Positions 27,729-36,715 of a DNA stretch of 64,000 nt are shown piece by piece. The notes beneath the pieces were generated by a model. The model did not search any database and was not told the origin of the DNA. It saw nothing but the letters and a program-made list of their open reading frames with translations. This DNA is from Paenibacillus pinisoli (lineage in GTDB: Bacteria > Bacillota > Bacilli > Paenibacillales > Paenibacillaceae): positions 496,001 to 560,000 of the forward strand of contig NZ_QXQB01000002.1 of NCBI RefSeq assembly GCF_003605435.1, read 5' to 3'. The position numbers and the translations under genes were made by a program. Positions within the stretch are counted from its first letter, which is position 1; every line of letters starts with the position of its first letter.

Positions 27729-28664
27729 ATGACTCATGAAAATAACAATGAAGTGTCCGCGCAGCCTCAGCTGGCTCGGGCTCATACCGTGAAGAACGGC
27801 TGCGGCTGCGGCGGGGAACGTGCGCTGCTGCCGATTCCCGGCGTTGTGCCGGTGCCATTCATTGCGGGCCCTGGCGTGCCGGGACCTTTGGTACCCGGGC
27901 CTTGGGGACCGGGATTAGCGCCATGGGGAATCGGGCCTTGGGGGACTGGGCCCTGGGGACATGGACATTGGGGACCAGGCGGGCCTCATGGACACGGACA
28001 TTGGGGACCAGGCGGGCAGCATGGACATGGACATTGGGGACATGGCGGGCAGCATGGACATGGACCAGAGGGGCAGCATGGACACGGAATGGGCGATCAG
28101 CATGGTCACAGGCCATTTGAGCTGAGCGACTTCCGCCAGCCTTCGCAGCAGCCGGGACAATACGGCTCAGGACAATATGGTTCAGGAATGCATGGCAGTG
28201 GTCAGCATGGCTCCGGACACCACGGCTCCGGCATGCATGGCACGGAGCATCATGGCTCCGAACATCACAGCTCCGGTATGCATGGCACGGAGCATCATGG
28301 CTCCGAACATCACGGCTCCGGTATGTATGGCACGGAGCATCATGGCTCCGAACATCACGGCTCCGGTATGCATAGCACGGAGCATCATGGTTACGGGCAC
28401 CACGGTTCCGGTATGCATGGCACGGAGCATCATGGTTACGGGCACCATGGTTACGGGCACCATGGTTACGGACACCATGGTTACGGTATGCATGGTTACG
28501 GTATGCATGGTTACGGACAACACGGGCAGCATGGCACAGGGTATCACCCAGGTCCGCTCTATCAACCGCATCCTTATGGGCCATGGTCTGGCCTGGGTCC
28601 TTGGGGAGGACCGTACGTGCAGCCGCTTCCTGTTCCTGTAACTCCGATGCATCCGGGAAGATAG
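27729..28664 (+). CDS. Histidine/glycine-rich repeat protein
   Basis: 311-residue low-complexity protein. After a short N-terminus with a CGCGG motif comes a Pro/Gly/Trp region (PWGPG repeats), then HGHGHWGPGG repeats, then a long run of five-residue units of the form HHGSG, MHGTE, HHGSE, HHGYG. I count about 56 histidines (18%). No signal peptide, no globular domain. GGAAGG precedes the ATG. It may be a spore coat or exosporium protein, or a metal (Ni, Zn, Cu) store; the sequence does not decide. The 15-bp and 45-bp DNA repeats underlying the peptide units suggest expansion by slippage. Confidence 0.7.
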   Translation: MTHENNNEVSAQPQLARAHTVKNGCGCGGERALLPIPGVVPVPFIAGPGVPGPLVPGPWGPGLAPWGIGPWGTGPWGHGHWGPGGPHGHGHWGPGGQHGHGHWGHGGQHGHGPEGQHGHGMGDQHGHRPFELSDFRQPSQQPGQYGSGQYGSGMHGSGQHGSGHHGSGMHGTEHHGSEHHSSGMHGTEHHGSEHHGSGMYGTEHHGSEHHGSGMHSTEHHGYGHHGSGMHGTEHHGYGHHGYGHHGYGHHGYGMHGYGMHGYGQHGQHGTGYHPGPLYQPHPYGPWSGLGPWGGPYVQPLPVPVTPMHPGR

Positions 28665-28763
28665 CGCCGGGCAAGAGAGCAAAGTAATTGTTTATCGAGT
28701 CTCCCCATCCAGCCGTCCGACACAGTTACGGTAAATATTGTGCACAGGCGGGAAGATTTCATC

Positions 28764-28800
28764 ACAAAAAAACGCCGAGAGCTCCATGGCTCTCGGCGTT
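28764..28800 (-). terminator. Terminator of the protease/zinc-ribbon operon
   Basis: 12-bp perfect stem AACGCCGAGAGC/GCTCTCGGCGTT followed on the minus strand by seven T. Confidence 0.88.
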
Positions 28801-28804
28801 GCTA

Positions 28805-29917
28805 TTATTTGCGGATCGCTTTTCCTTTGCCGGACAGCAGCTTAAGCTGATCGTTCTCGTATCCGACCTTATAAGTCACCTGGTAGATGCTAAGCACGTT
28901 TTCACTGTTTTTGCGTTCATCGACCGACAATACCGCGGTCACCGTCGCCTCGTCGCCGCTGCTGGACACATGCAGGTTGTCGATCACGACATTGCGCGTC
29001 GTCAAGTAACCCTCGCGGAACTTGATGTAGCTTGTGCCTTCCTTCCAATTGCCGCCGAGCAAGGAATAAGCATACACATAGTCGCGGCTGTTCAAGCTGT
29101 CATAGAAATGCCTGACCAGATAATCGGACAGCTGGTCCAGCGTCGCCTCCTGCTGATGATCTTCCCGGTCCTCCGCCAGCGACAAATTCGGCAGCATCTT
29201 CATGGGCTCCCTGGACCAGCCCTCCACCATAGCCAGCACATTCGAGATCGGTATGCTGAAGCCGATTGTCCCTTCTTCCAGACCCGCTGAATTGATGCCC
29301 AGCACGGCGCCGGTCTTCATATCGACGAGCGGACCGCCGCTATTGCCGGGCGCAATTGACGCTGAGATCTGGTACAGATCCTTGTACGTATAAGGATCAA
29401 TATGAAAGCTGCGTCCGACCCCGCTAATAATGCCGGTCGTCACTGTATTCTGAAAGCCGAGCGGACTGCCGACAGCCAGAACATCGTCGCCCACCTCTCC
29501 CCGCTCATACTTGACCAGCGAAAGAGGCTCCATGCCAGCCAAATCCGGTACGCGTACAACAGCAATATCCGTATCCGTGCTGATCCCGATTACCTCTCCG
29601 TCAAGCTCGCGGGCATCCGAGGTTTTCACCCTGACATGCCGCACGCCCGATACGACGTGGGCATTCGTGATAAGGTCGCCTTCATGATTGTAGAGGAAGC
29701 CCGACCCTTGCGAGCCCGTATCGGTCTCAATCATAACAACGAGCTTCTGCGTCTCGAAGATCACGTCCTTCAGCAGCTTCTTCACTTCGCCTACAGCGAG
29801 AAGCGGAGCGCCCTCCAGCTGCTTCGGCATCTCTGCCTTGACGGCGTATCCGGCCGCTGTGCCCGCGCCTATGATCAGTAAGGAGCCCAGAATGCCGATC
29901 CATATGCGTTTGTTCAT
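28805..29917 (-). CDS. Trypsin-like serine protease, HtrA-related, without PDZ
   Basis: 370 residues: N-terminal transmembrane anchor (IWIGILGSLLIIGAGTAAGYAV), then an S1C protease domain with catalytic His in ITNAHVVSG, Asp in STDTDIAVVRV and Ser in APGNSGGPLV. Unlike HtrA/DegP it has no PDZ domain; the C-terminal 120 residues look like an NTF2-fold extension (LVRHFYDSLNSRDYVYAYSLLGG). It faces the outside and probably handles misfolded or signalling proteins at the wall. It follows the zinc-ribbon protein gene by 15 bases, so the two likely work together. Confidence 0.88.
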   Translation of the reverse strand: MNKRIWIGILGSLLIIGAGTAAGYAVKAEMPKQLEGAPLLAVGEVKKLLKDVIFETQKLVVMIETDTGSQGSGFLYNHEGDLITNAHVVSGVRHVRVKTSDARELDGEVIGISTDTDIAVVRVPDLAGMEPLSLVKYERGEVGDDVLAVGSPLGFQNTVTTGIISGVGRSFHIDPYTYKDLYQISASIAPGNSGGPLVDMKTGAVLGINSAGLEEGTIGFSIPISNVLAMVEGWSREPMKMLPNLSLAEDREDHQQEATLDQLSDYLVRHFYDSLNSRDYVYAYSLLGGNWKEGTSYIKFREGYLTTRNVVIDNLHVSSSGDEATVTAVLSVDERKNSENVLSIYQVTYKVGYENDQLKLLSGKGKAIRK

Positions 29918-29932
29918 TCTGCCACTCCCCCT

Positions 29933-31180
29933 TTAATCCAGATACCACTCCGCATTATCCACCACGACAGTCGTTTCTTCTGAGTAGATGCCGTAGACCG
30001 TCGTCGTGAACGTCATCTGCTCTCCGGGTTCAATATATTCCGGCGTGACGGTCGCTTTGCCGCGGCTAAGCACCGCTCCGTCCTTCGATTGGACAATGAC
30101 CTCGACCACAACGGAATAAATCGCCCTTGTCGCGATGTTCTTGAGCGTTCCTTCGATCGTCAGATCGCCGAATTCATCCAGCGTTTTCTCGACGCCGACG
30201 ACTTCGACGGCTGATGTGCGGTTGATCAGATCCTCTTCCGCCGCCCGCTGCATCGCCTGCTCAATCCGCTGCTGCTCCAGCCGTTCATACCGGCTTTGCT
30301 CTTCCTTGATTTTGTTAAGCAGCGCAAGCAGCTCCTTGTCCTCCCGGACCCATGCCAGAGAGCGGTTCACAGCGGCTGTCGCCCCGGTGAAGTTTTTGCG
30401 GGCAAGCAGCTGCTCCACCTCTCTTGCGGTAATATCCTGAATAGAGACTATAATGTCCCCGCGCAGCTCGGCAGCTTCTTCGCCGATTAATCCGTTCACG
30501 ACGTTCAGCATCTCTCCCAGCTCTTTCACCGTGGTGAGCGTCTCGTATTCCTTCGTAAGCTTCAGAAGCGTGAGCTTCATGTTCAGCTCGTCCAGGCTGT
30601 CCCGAAGCTTATCGTAGATCGGCTCCTTGTGGCCGCCGAATTCGGTCTTCAGCCGGTTCAGGCCCGATTCTGCTTCATCGATCATGCCGATGGACAGACT
30701 CGTATCGATCTGGCCCGTCATCCGCTCAAGCTCCATGACATGCTGAATAATCTCAATATCCGCGGTTAGCGACTTAAAGCGGGGGCGGGCTTCAAGAGCA
30801 TCCTCCAGCTTCTCCAGCGCTACTATGTATTCTCCGCTCAGGGCAGCGGTTTTCGCTTCCGACTGCAGCCGCAGCACCGTCTCATTAACGCCCTTTTCAT
30901 ATTGATAGTACATCACGACAGCTATCGCGACGACGAAGGCAAGCCCCGCAAGCGCAAGCGGAAGCTGCCAGCCCAATCCAGGCTTGTACATCGCCTCGGC
31001 AGGAGCCGCACGTCCGTCAAAGGCAGGTCCTCCTGCAAGCTCTATCGACGCCGCTCCTTCGGAACGCGCCTCTTCCCAGCCGGCTGATTCTATAATTCTA
31101 TGGGAATGCAGCCTTCTTCCGCATTGACTGCAATATCTGGCATTCTCCGCATAGCTTCTTACGCAATGATGGCAATACAC
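29933..31180 (-). CDS. Zinc-ribbon membrane protein with coiled-coil extracellular part
   Basis: 415 residues: cytosolic zinc ribbon (CHHC...CSQCG with ligands at residues 3, 6, 17, 20), one transmembrane helix (LPLALAGLAFVVAIAVVMYY, near 75-92), a long helical/coiled-coil region resembling TPR-like repeats (residues 100-320), and a C-terminal beta domain (FGDLTIEGTLKNIATRAIYSVVVEVIV) that resembles FxLYD/DUF3426-type modules. Start is a GTG. The function is not known; the pairing with a protease gene suggests a sensor or adaptor for envelope stress. Confidence 0.75.
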   Translation of the reverse strand: MYCHHCVRSYAENARYCSQCGRRLHSHRIIESAGWEEARSEGAASIELAGGPAFDGRAAPAEAMYKPGLGWQLPLALAGLAFVVAIAVVMYYQYEKGVNETVLRLQSEAKTAALSGEYIVALEKLEDALEARPRFKSLTADIEIIQHVMELERMTGQIDTSLSIGMIDEAESGLNRLKTEFGGHKEPIYDKLRDSLDELNMKLTLLKLTKEYETLTTVKELGEMLNVVNGLIGEEAAELRGDIIVSIQDITAREVEQLLARKNFTGATAAVNRSLAWVREDKELLALLNKIKEEQSRYERLEQQRIEQAMQRAAEEDLINRTSAVEVVGVEKTLDEFGDLTIEGTLKNIATRAIYSVVVEVIVQSKDGAVLSRGKATVTPEYIEPGEQMTFTTTVYGIYSEETTVVVDNAEWYLD

Positions 31181-31278
31181 CTGCGTTCAACTCCCAGCCT
31201 ATCTATCTTCTCTCTATGAATCCAAACTCTATTTTATAACAAATAGTAAATAATCTCCATTTTAAAATAGTGGAAGAT

Positions 31279-31322
31279 ACAAAACAAACGCCGCCCCGAT
31301 CAGGAGACCGAGGACGGCGCCT
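31279..31322 (-). terminator. Terminator of galU
   Basis: CGCCGTCC/GGGGCGGCG stem with G-U pairs, then TTTGTTTTG on the minus strand. Confidence 0.7.
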
Positions 31323-31328
31323 CTATGG

Positions 31329-32213
31329 TTAGCCCTGGCTTATTCCGCCAAGACGCTCTAGCATATATTTTCTCACATCCTGCGCAAGATCTGCACGCTC
31401 TAGAGCGAAATCGATCGTCGCCTGCACGAATCCGAGCTTGTCGCCTACGTCATGACGGCGCCCTCCGAAGCGGAAGGCATTCAGCCCAAGCTGGCGATTG
31501 ATCTCCTGCAAGCTGTCCGTTAATTGAATCTCCCCCGCCTTGCCCGGCTTCGCCTGCTCCAGCAGTCTGAAGATTGCGGGATGCAGCACGTAACGCCCTA
31601 CAACCGCATAATTGGACGGCGCAAGGCCTGGCGCCGGCTTCTCTACGATATTCCGCACGGGTACAAAAAGATCCGATCCTTGGTCTATATCCACTATGCC
31701 GTATTTGTGAGTCTGATCCCACGGCACTTCCATAACAGCCACGACCGATGTCTGAGTCTGCTCATACGCATCCATCATTTCCTTCAGACATGGCTTATCG
31801 GCAGTTAGTATATCATCTCCAAGCAGAACTGCGAACGGCTCGTCTCCGATAAAGCGCCGGGCGCACAGCACGGCATGCCCAAGCCCTAGCGGCTCCTTCT
31901 GCCGCACGTAATAGATATCCGCCAATTGAGAGATTTCCCTGACGACGGACAGCATCTCTTCATTATGTCTTGCCTCAAGCTCCGCCTCCAGCTCAACCGA
32001 CTTGTCGAAGTGGTCCTCAATGGCTCGCTTATGTCTGCCGCTTATAATGACGATGCTCTCAATGCCGGAATCCACGGCTTCCTCTACGATATACTGAATA
32101 GCCGGCTTGTCGATAAGAGGCAGCATCTCCTTAGGCTGCGCCTTAGTCGCGGGAAGAAACCTCGTGCCAAGTCCGCCTGCGGGAATGACCGCCTTCCTGA
32201 TTTTGTTCGCCAT
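31329..32213 (-). CDS. galU: UTP--glucose-1-phosphate uridylyltransferase
   Basis: Makes UDP-glucose for glycolipid, teichoic acid and galactose metabolism. 294 residues with the nucleotidyltransferase signature PAGGLGTRFLPATKAQPKEMLPL, VDKPAIQYIVEEA-like block, LLGDDIL and IVEKPAPGLAPSN. The ATG at 32213 yields the family N-terminus MANKIRKAVIPAGG; the ribosome site is weak. Bacillus homologues are called GtaB. Divergent from trxB. Confidence 0.95.
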   Translation of the reverse strand: MANKIRKAVIPAGGLGTRFLPATKAQPKEMLPLIDKPAIQYIVEEAVDSGIESIVIISGRHKRAIEDHFDKSVELEAELEARHNEEMLSVVREISQLADIYYVRQKEPLGLGHAVLCARRFIGDEPFAVLLGDDILTADKPCLKEMMDAYEQTQTSVVAVMEVPWDQTHKYGIVDIDQGSDLFVPVRNIVEKPAPGLAPSNYAVVGRYVLHPAIFRLLEQAKPGKAGEIQLTDSLQEINRQLGLNAFRFGGRRHDVGDKLGFVQATIDFALERADLAQDVRKYMLERLGGISQG

Positions 32214-32372
32214 TGCTACGTATGCCCCTCTCTCTTCGCTTAAGGAGTCGCACCTTTCATCTATCATATCATTATCGGGGGCCAGGGGCTAATGGAAGAC
32301 GCCTATCTTATAGAATAGAGGCCGCTAATTCCGCATCTGCCGACTCTATGATGAAGGTTGGGTGAACTGTAT

Positions 32373-32399
32373 TGACATTCGTTACAGTTTGTTATAGCT
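32373..32399 (+). promoter_or_regulatory. Possible trxB promoter
   Basis: TTGACA at 32373 and an extended -10 (TGT before TATAGC at 32394) with a short 15-base spacer. Confidence 0.4.
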
Positions 32400-32438
32400 T
32401 TGAATTATACAATTCCATTCGTATTGGGGGATTAACCT

Positions 32439-33380
32439 ATGCATAAAACAATCATTATCGGAACCGGCCCTGCCGGATTGACAGCCGCGATCTACCTCGC
32501 CCGCGCCAATATGGAGCCGCTTGTCATTGAAGGCTGGCAGCCCGGCGGACAGCTGACGACAACGACGGAGGTTGAGAACTTCCCCGGCTTCCCGGAAGGC
32601 ATTCTGGGCAGCGAGCTGATGTCGAATATGCGCAAGCAAGCGCAGCGCTTCGGCGCAACCTTCAAGACGGGCTCCGTGAAGAGCGTAGATTTCAGCAAGC
32701 GCCCTTATACGCTTGAGGTTGAAGGTCTTGGCCAGCTGCAGGCGGAATCCATCATTATTTCAACTGGCGCGTCGGCCAAATATTTGGGCATCCCGGGCGA
32801 GCAAGACAACTTGGGACGCGGCGTAAGCACTTGCGCAACATGCGACGGCTTCTTCTTCCGCGGCAAGAAGCTGATTGTCATCGGCGGCGGCGATTCCGCG
32901 ATGGAGGAAGCCAGCTTCTTGACCCGCTTCGCAACGGATGTGCGCCTCGTTCATCGCCGCGAGGAGCTGCGCGCTTCGAAGATCATGCAGGACCGCGCCC
33001 GCGACAACGAGAAGGTCTCCTGGAGCCTGAACCGCACTCCGCTTGAAGTCGTCGGCGGCGAGATCGGCCTGAAAGGGCTGCGCGTCCTGAACAACGAGAC
33101 CGGCGAAGAAGAGCTGCTGGAAGCGGACGGCGTGTTCGTCGCGATCGGCCATACGCCGAATACCGGCTTCCTCGGCGGCCAGATTACGACTGATGAGCAA
33201 GGTTACATCATCGTCAAGCCTGGCACGACTGAGACGAACATTCCCGGCGTATTCGCGTGCGGCGACGTCCAAGACAAGATCTACCGCCAAGCGATTACCG
33301 CAGCCGGCAGCGGCTGTATGGCGGCGCTGGATGCAGAGCGCTATCTGGAATCGCTGGCTCATGACACGGTAAATGCTTAA
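32439..33380 (+). CDS. trxB: Thioredoxin reductase
   Basis: NADPH-dependent flavoenzyme (313 residues) that reduces thioredoxin. FAD motif GTGPAGLTAAIYLARA at the N-terminus, redox-active CATC (Cys132/Cys135), NADPH motif GGGDSAMEEA and C-terminal GVFACGDVQDKIYRQAITAAGSG. A GGGGG ribosome site precedes the ATG at 9-10 bases. Monocistronic, divergent from galU. Confidence 0.97.
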   Translation: MHKTIIIGTGPAGLTAAIYLARANMEPLVIEGWQPGGQLTTTTEVENFPGFPEGILGSELMSNMRKQAQRFGATFKTGSVKSVDFSKRPYTLEVEGLGQLQAESIIISTGASAKYLGIPGEQDNLGRGVSTCATCDGFFFRGKKLIVIGGGDSAMEEASFLTRFATDVRLVHRREELRASKIMQDRARDNEKVSWSLNRTPLEVVGGEIGLKGLRVLNNETGEEELLEADGVFVAIGHTPNTGFLGGQITTDEQGYIIVKPGTTETNIPGVFACGDVQDKIYRQAITAAGSGCMAALDAERYLESLAHDTVNA

Positions 33381-33422
33381 CTTTTTTCGCGCTGGCTACT
33401 GGCGTAAAATGTACAATTAATG

Positions 33423-33567
33423 TATAATTATTCACGTTGAGAGTTAAAAATATAAAGGCACTGCTACCGCATACCTATTGTTCGATATACGCTTCGCGAG
33501 AGCGGCGCTGAACATTACTAGGAAAAGGTACAACCTCGGCTGAGCAAGCAGAGGTTGTGCCTTTTTT
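33423..33567 (+). ncRNA. Leader or small RNA ending in a terminator before the neopullulanase gene
   Basis: TATAAT at 33423 (no clear -35) could start a transcript near 33435. The next 130 bases contain a small CGCT-AGCG hairpin and end in a strong terminator: AAAGG.ACAACCTC / GAGGTTGT.CCTTT with six T (33523-33567). The GH13 start codon is only 37 bases beyond. It could be a trxB 3' element, an independent small RNA or a conditional terminator. No T-box or known riboswitch core was recognised. Confidence 0.45.
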
Positions 33568-33603
33568 CGTTTTTACCAACTATTTCGGAAGGGGAAATTC
33601 ATC

Positions 33604-35514
33604 ATGTTATTGGAAGCTATCTATCATCGTCCCAAGCAAAACTGGGCATACGCCTACGACGGACAAACCATCCATCTTCGCGTTCGTGCGAAGCGCGGCG
33701 ACGTCAGCCGTGTGGAGGCTATCGTCGGCGACAAGTACGCCTGGAACCAGACTGTCATCTCTGTAGATATGCGCCTGCTCAGCTCCGACGAGCGATTCGA
33801 CTATTGGGAGACATCCGTCAAGCCTCCGTTCCGCCGTCTGCGCTACGCCTTCCGCTTCCATAGCGGCGAAGAGACGGTCATCATGACCGAAAAGGAATTC
33901 GTGCGCGAGCTTCCTGACAATCCGAATACCTTCTTTGACTTCCCCTTCATCAATCCGGTAGATGTATTCGAGCCGCCGGCTTGGGTGAAGGATGCGGTGT
34001 TCTATCAAATCTTCCCGGAGCGCTTCGCGAACGGCGATCCGTCGCTTGACCCGGACAACGTCGAGCCATGGGGCGGCAAGCCGACGCCAAGCAACTTCTT
34101 TGGAGGAGACCTGCAAGGCGTTATCGATCATCTGGACCACCTGAGCAGCCTTGGCATCAATGCGATCTACTTCACGCCGCTGTTCGAAGCGACTACAAAT
34201 CACAAGTATGATACGCAAGATTATTTGAAGGTCGATCCGCATTTCGGCAGCAATGAAAAGTTGAAGGAGCTCGTTGACGCTTGTCACAAGCGCGGCATCC
34301 GCGTGCTTCTCGATGCTGTGTTCAATCATTCCGGCCGAACGTTCGCTCCGTTCGTGGACGCGCAGAAGAACGGCCAAAGCTCCAAATATGCCGACTGGTT
34401 CCACGTTAGGGAATGGCCGCTTCAAGTTATAGACGGCGTGCCAAGCTATGATACGTTCGCGTTCGAGCCGCTTATGCCGAAGCTCAATACGGAGAATCCG
34501 GAAGTGAAAGCTTACCTCTTCGAGGTAGCCCGTTACTGGATCGAAGAAATCGGCATCGACGGCTGGCGCCTGGACGTTGCCAATGAAGTCGACCACCAGT
34601 TCTGGCGCGAGTTCCGCCAAGTCGTCAAGTCCGTCAATCCGGAGGCGTATATTCTCGGTGAGATCTGGCACGACTCCATGGCGTGGCTGCAAGGCGACCA
34701 ATTCGACGCCGTCATGAACTATCCGTTCACGAATGCCGTGCTGGACTTCTTTGCTTACGGCACGATCGACGCTTCCGCTTTCGCTCAGGCTATCGGCACC
34801 CAACTCGCTGCTTATCCGCAGCAAGTCAACGAAGCGGCGTTCAATCTGCTGGACAGCCACGATACGCCGAGATTGCTGACCATCTGCGAGGACAATATCG
34901 ACAAGCTGAAGCTGGCTGCCCTGTTCCAGTTCACTTACCCTGGCACGCCTTGCCTCTACTACGGCGATGAAGTTGGCCTGAACGGCGGCGCCGACCCTGG
35001 CTGCCGCAAGTGCATGGTATGGGAGGAGGAAGCCCAGGATCAGGACTTGCTGCGCTTCTATCAAGATACAATCAGCTTGCGCCACAGCCATGAAGCGCTT
35101 CGCACGACTGACCTGGCCTTCGCTTATGCAGGCCAGGAAGACGGGCTGCTCGCTTACGAGCGCCGCTCGGATGGCGAGCGTATCCTTATTGCGCTGAACG
35201 CGCGCGAAGATGAGGCAACGCTCGAGCTGTCTATCCCGTCTGCCGTGCAGGCTGACGCTCTGCCGCATGCCATTCCGTTCCGCGGCTTTGCCGCAGCTGC
35301 GGAAGCGGCTGCCGACGCTGCTACTGCGGCTGTTCAAGAGACTGCCGCTGCGCAACAAGCGGCCCCTCCTGCAAGCTTAGGCTCCTCCAAGTGGACCGTG
35401 CTGCATTCCAATGCGGATACATTCACAGCAGGCTCCGAGCTTGCGACAGGCAAAGACGGGCAGCTTCAATTGCCGCTTGGCGGCTACGGCTTTGTTGTTC
35501 TGAAGCAAGTATAG
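33604..35514 (+). CDS. GH13 neopullulanase / cyclomaltodextrinase family alpha-glycosidase
   Basis: 636-residue cytosolic glycosidase. N-terminal CBM34-like domain (residues 1-120), then a GH13 catalytic barrel with [15 protein letters not shown], and the catalytic residues Asp324 ([10 protein letters not shown]), Glu353 (GEIWHDS) and Asp420 (LLDSHDTPR), an arrangement as in maltogenic amylase and neopullulanase of subfamily 20. It cleaves cyclodextrins, maltodextrins or pullulan imported by the cell. The C-terminal domain carries an Ala-rich low-complexity insertion near residues 560-592. GGAAGGGG stands before the ATG. It is preceded by a leader with terminator and followed by the LacI gene. 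Confidence 0.93.
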   Translation: MLLEAIYHRPKQNWAYAYDGQTIHLRVRAKRGDVSRVEAIVGDKYAWNQTVISVDMRLLSSDERFDYWETSVKPPFRRLRYAFRFHSGEETVIMTEKEFVRELPDNPNTFFDFPFINPVDVFEPPAWVKDAVFYQIFPERFANGDPSLDPDNVEPWGGKPTPSNFFGGDLQGVIDHLDHLSSLGINAIYFTPLFEATTNHKYDTQDYLKVDPHFGSNEKLKELVDACHKRGIRVLLDAVFNHSGRTFAPFVDAQKNGQSSKYADWFHVREWPLQVIDGVPSYDTFAFEPLMPKLNTENPEVKAYLFEVARYWIEEIGIDGWRLDVANEVDHQFWREFRQVVKSVNPEAYILGEIWHDSMAWLQGDQFDAVMNYPFTNAVLDFFAYGTIDASAFAQAIGTQLAAYPQQVNEAAFNLLDSHDTPRLLTICEDNIDKLKLAALFQFTYPGTPCLYYGDEVGLNGGADPGCRKCMVWEEEAQDQDLLRFYQDTISLRHSHEALRTTDLAFAYAGQEDGLLAYERRSDGERILIALNAREDEATLELSIPSAVQADALPHAIPFRGFAAAAEAAADAATAAVQETAAAQQAAPPASLGSSKWTVLHSNADTFTAGSELATGKDGQLQLPLGGYGFVVLKQV

Positions 35515-35525
35515 ATGCTTTGCCA

Positions 35526-35564
35526 AAAAAGCCGTCTTGTCATAGACAGACAAGACGGCTTTAT
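35526..35564 (+). terminator. Hairpin after the neopullulanase gene
   Basis: AAAGCCGTCTTGTC/GACAAGACGGCTTT long perfect stem; only a short T-run follows on the plus strand. Confidence 0.72.
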
Positions 35565-35573
35565 GCCATAATC

Positions 35574-35591
35574 AACTTAAACGTTTAAGTT
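35574..35591. promoter_or_regulatory. LacI-type operator O1
   Basis: Perfect 18-bp palindrome AACTTAAACGTTTAAGTT with the AACGTT centre typical of LacI-family operators, 19 bases before the LacI gene start. The same 16-bp core recurs at 36645. Confidence 0.8.
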
Positions 35592-35610
35592 AGCGATTGG
35601 AGTTACTGCC

Positions 35611-36567
35611 ATGAACAAATCCAGCGACAAGAAAGCTACGATGAAGGATATCGCCAAGGCGGCACAAGTATCGGTCGCCACCGTCAGCTACGTCCTGAAC
35701 AACGTAACGGGCCAGACGATTCCCGAGGAGACCAGGCAGCGTGTGCTGGATACGGCATGCGAATTGAATTATGTGCCGAATCTCGCTGCCCGCTCCCTTA
35801 TTAAGCGGCAATCCGGCCTTGCCGGCATTCTCGTCAACCACCGTCAGGATGAGCAATGGTGGGAGCGTGCCTCCTATGCGCCAATCATCGATGCGATGGA
35901 ACGGGAGCTGACCTTGCTCGGCTTTCATGTCATCCTGTCCAGTCTGGATGCCGAGGCCCCGAATATGGACATTATTGCGGAACGAAAGCTGGACGCCGTC
36001 TTTGTGCTGGGTGCGGTGCAGGATACCTTTCATCAAATCTCCCGCCACTTCCGTGTTCCGCTGATTGCCATCGACAGCCATATCGAGGATCCGCTCTTCT
36101 ATCGCGTGAATTATGATTATGAACGCGCGGCGCTAGCGGCCGCTGAGCAAAGCAGCAAGCCTTGCAGCTTCCTTATTGCTGACCGGAATGCCAGGAGCGA
36201 AGCCCTTCAGCTGCAGACTCTTCTCTCCCTGCCCGTGAGCCAAGTACTGGTGCTAGAGAGGGAAGAACAGCTTCAGCCTTTTCTTGCCGGACAGACGGGT
36301 GAAGGCATCATCATCAATGAATATATCGGCCTGATTGCCTCCAGATGGATGGATCCTTCGCGCTATACCGTTCTATGTACGGCAGGCATGCCGGAATTGC
36401 TCCGTCCGCTTCCCCGCGTTTCCTCTATTGTGTTCGAGGATGGGAAGCATCTTGCGGCGGTTGAGCTGATGCAGTCCCTGCGGAACGACAGCTATTCCGG
36501 CCCGCCTAATAAAAGCATCCTAATAAACCCGCAGGCCCGATCCAATAGGGGGCCTGCATTCAATTAG
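35611..36567 (+). CDS. LacI family transcriptional regulator
   Basis: 318 residues: N-terminal LacI helix-turn-helix and hinge (TMKDIAKAAQVSVATVSYVLNN ... TRQRVLDTACELNYVPNLAARSL, shown here as two parts) then a periplasmic-binding-protein-like effector domain that is diverged and somewhat short. Autoregulation is indicated by the palindrome directly upstream, and control of the next gene by the second copy. Effector unknown; proximity to the neopullulanase suggests a sugar, although that gene lacks the operator. The 3' end overlaps a GCAGGCCC/GGGCCTGC hairpin at 36530-36557. Confidence 0.9.
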   Translation: MNKSSDKKATMKDIAKAAQVSVATVSYVLNNVTGQTIPEETRQRVLDTACELNYVPNLAARSLIKRQSGLAGILVNHRQDEQWWERASYAPIIDAMERELTLLGFHVILSSLDAEAPNMDIIAERKLDAVFVLGAVQDTFHQISRHFRVPLIAIDSHIEDPLFYRVNYDYERAALAAAEQSSKPCSFLIADRNARSEALQLQTLLSLPVSQVLVLEREEQLQPFLAGQTGEGIIINEYIGLIASRWMDPSRYTVLCTAGMPELLRPLPRVSSIVFEDGKHLAAVELMQSLRNDSYSGPPNKSILINPQARSNRGPAFN

Positions 36568-36644
36568 CTTGGCAGCAATTGTACCCCGCCAGGCGTCACC
36601 TCTACCTTCATGCAGAGCAGCTTTCTCTGCATATTTCTTTAGCG

Positions 36645-36660
36645 ACTTAAACGTTTAAGT
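36645..36660. promoter_or_regulatory. LacI-type operator O2
   Basis: ACTTAAACGTTTAAGT, a perfect 16-bp palindrome identical to the core of the site before the LacI gene, 56 bases before the MFS start. Confidence 0.8.
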
Positions 36661-36715
36661 TGCGCACCGTTAGGCATTATTTTCCGCAGACCTATAACCA
36701 CAAGGAGGAATTAAC

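Noticed and set aside
27859-28674. Minus-strand Arg/His-rich frame over the His/Gly repeat gene
   Set aside because: Repeat-induced; the plus-strand frame has a ribosome site and a sensible N-terminus.
33423-33603. T-box riboswitch
   Set aside because: The conserved T-box core and specifier stem are missing; only the terminator is certain.
33607-35358. 583-codon frame antisense to the neopullulanase gene
   Set aside because: Mirror of a GC-biased real gene with catalytic motifs on the plus strand.
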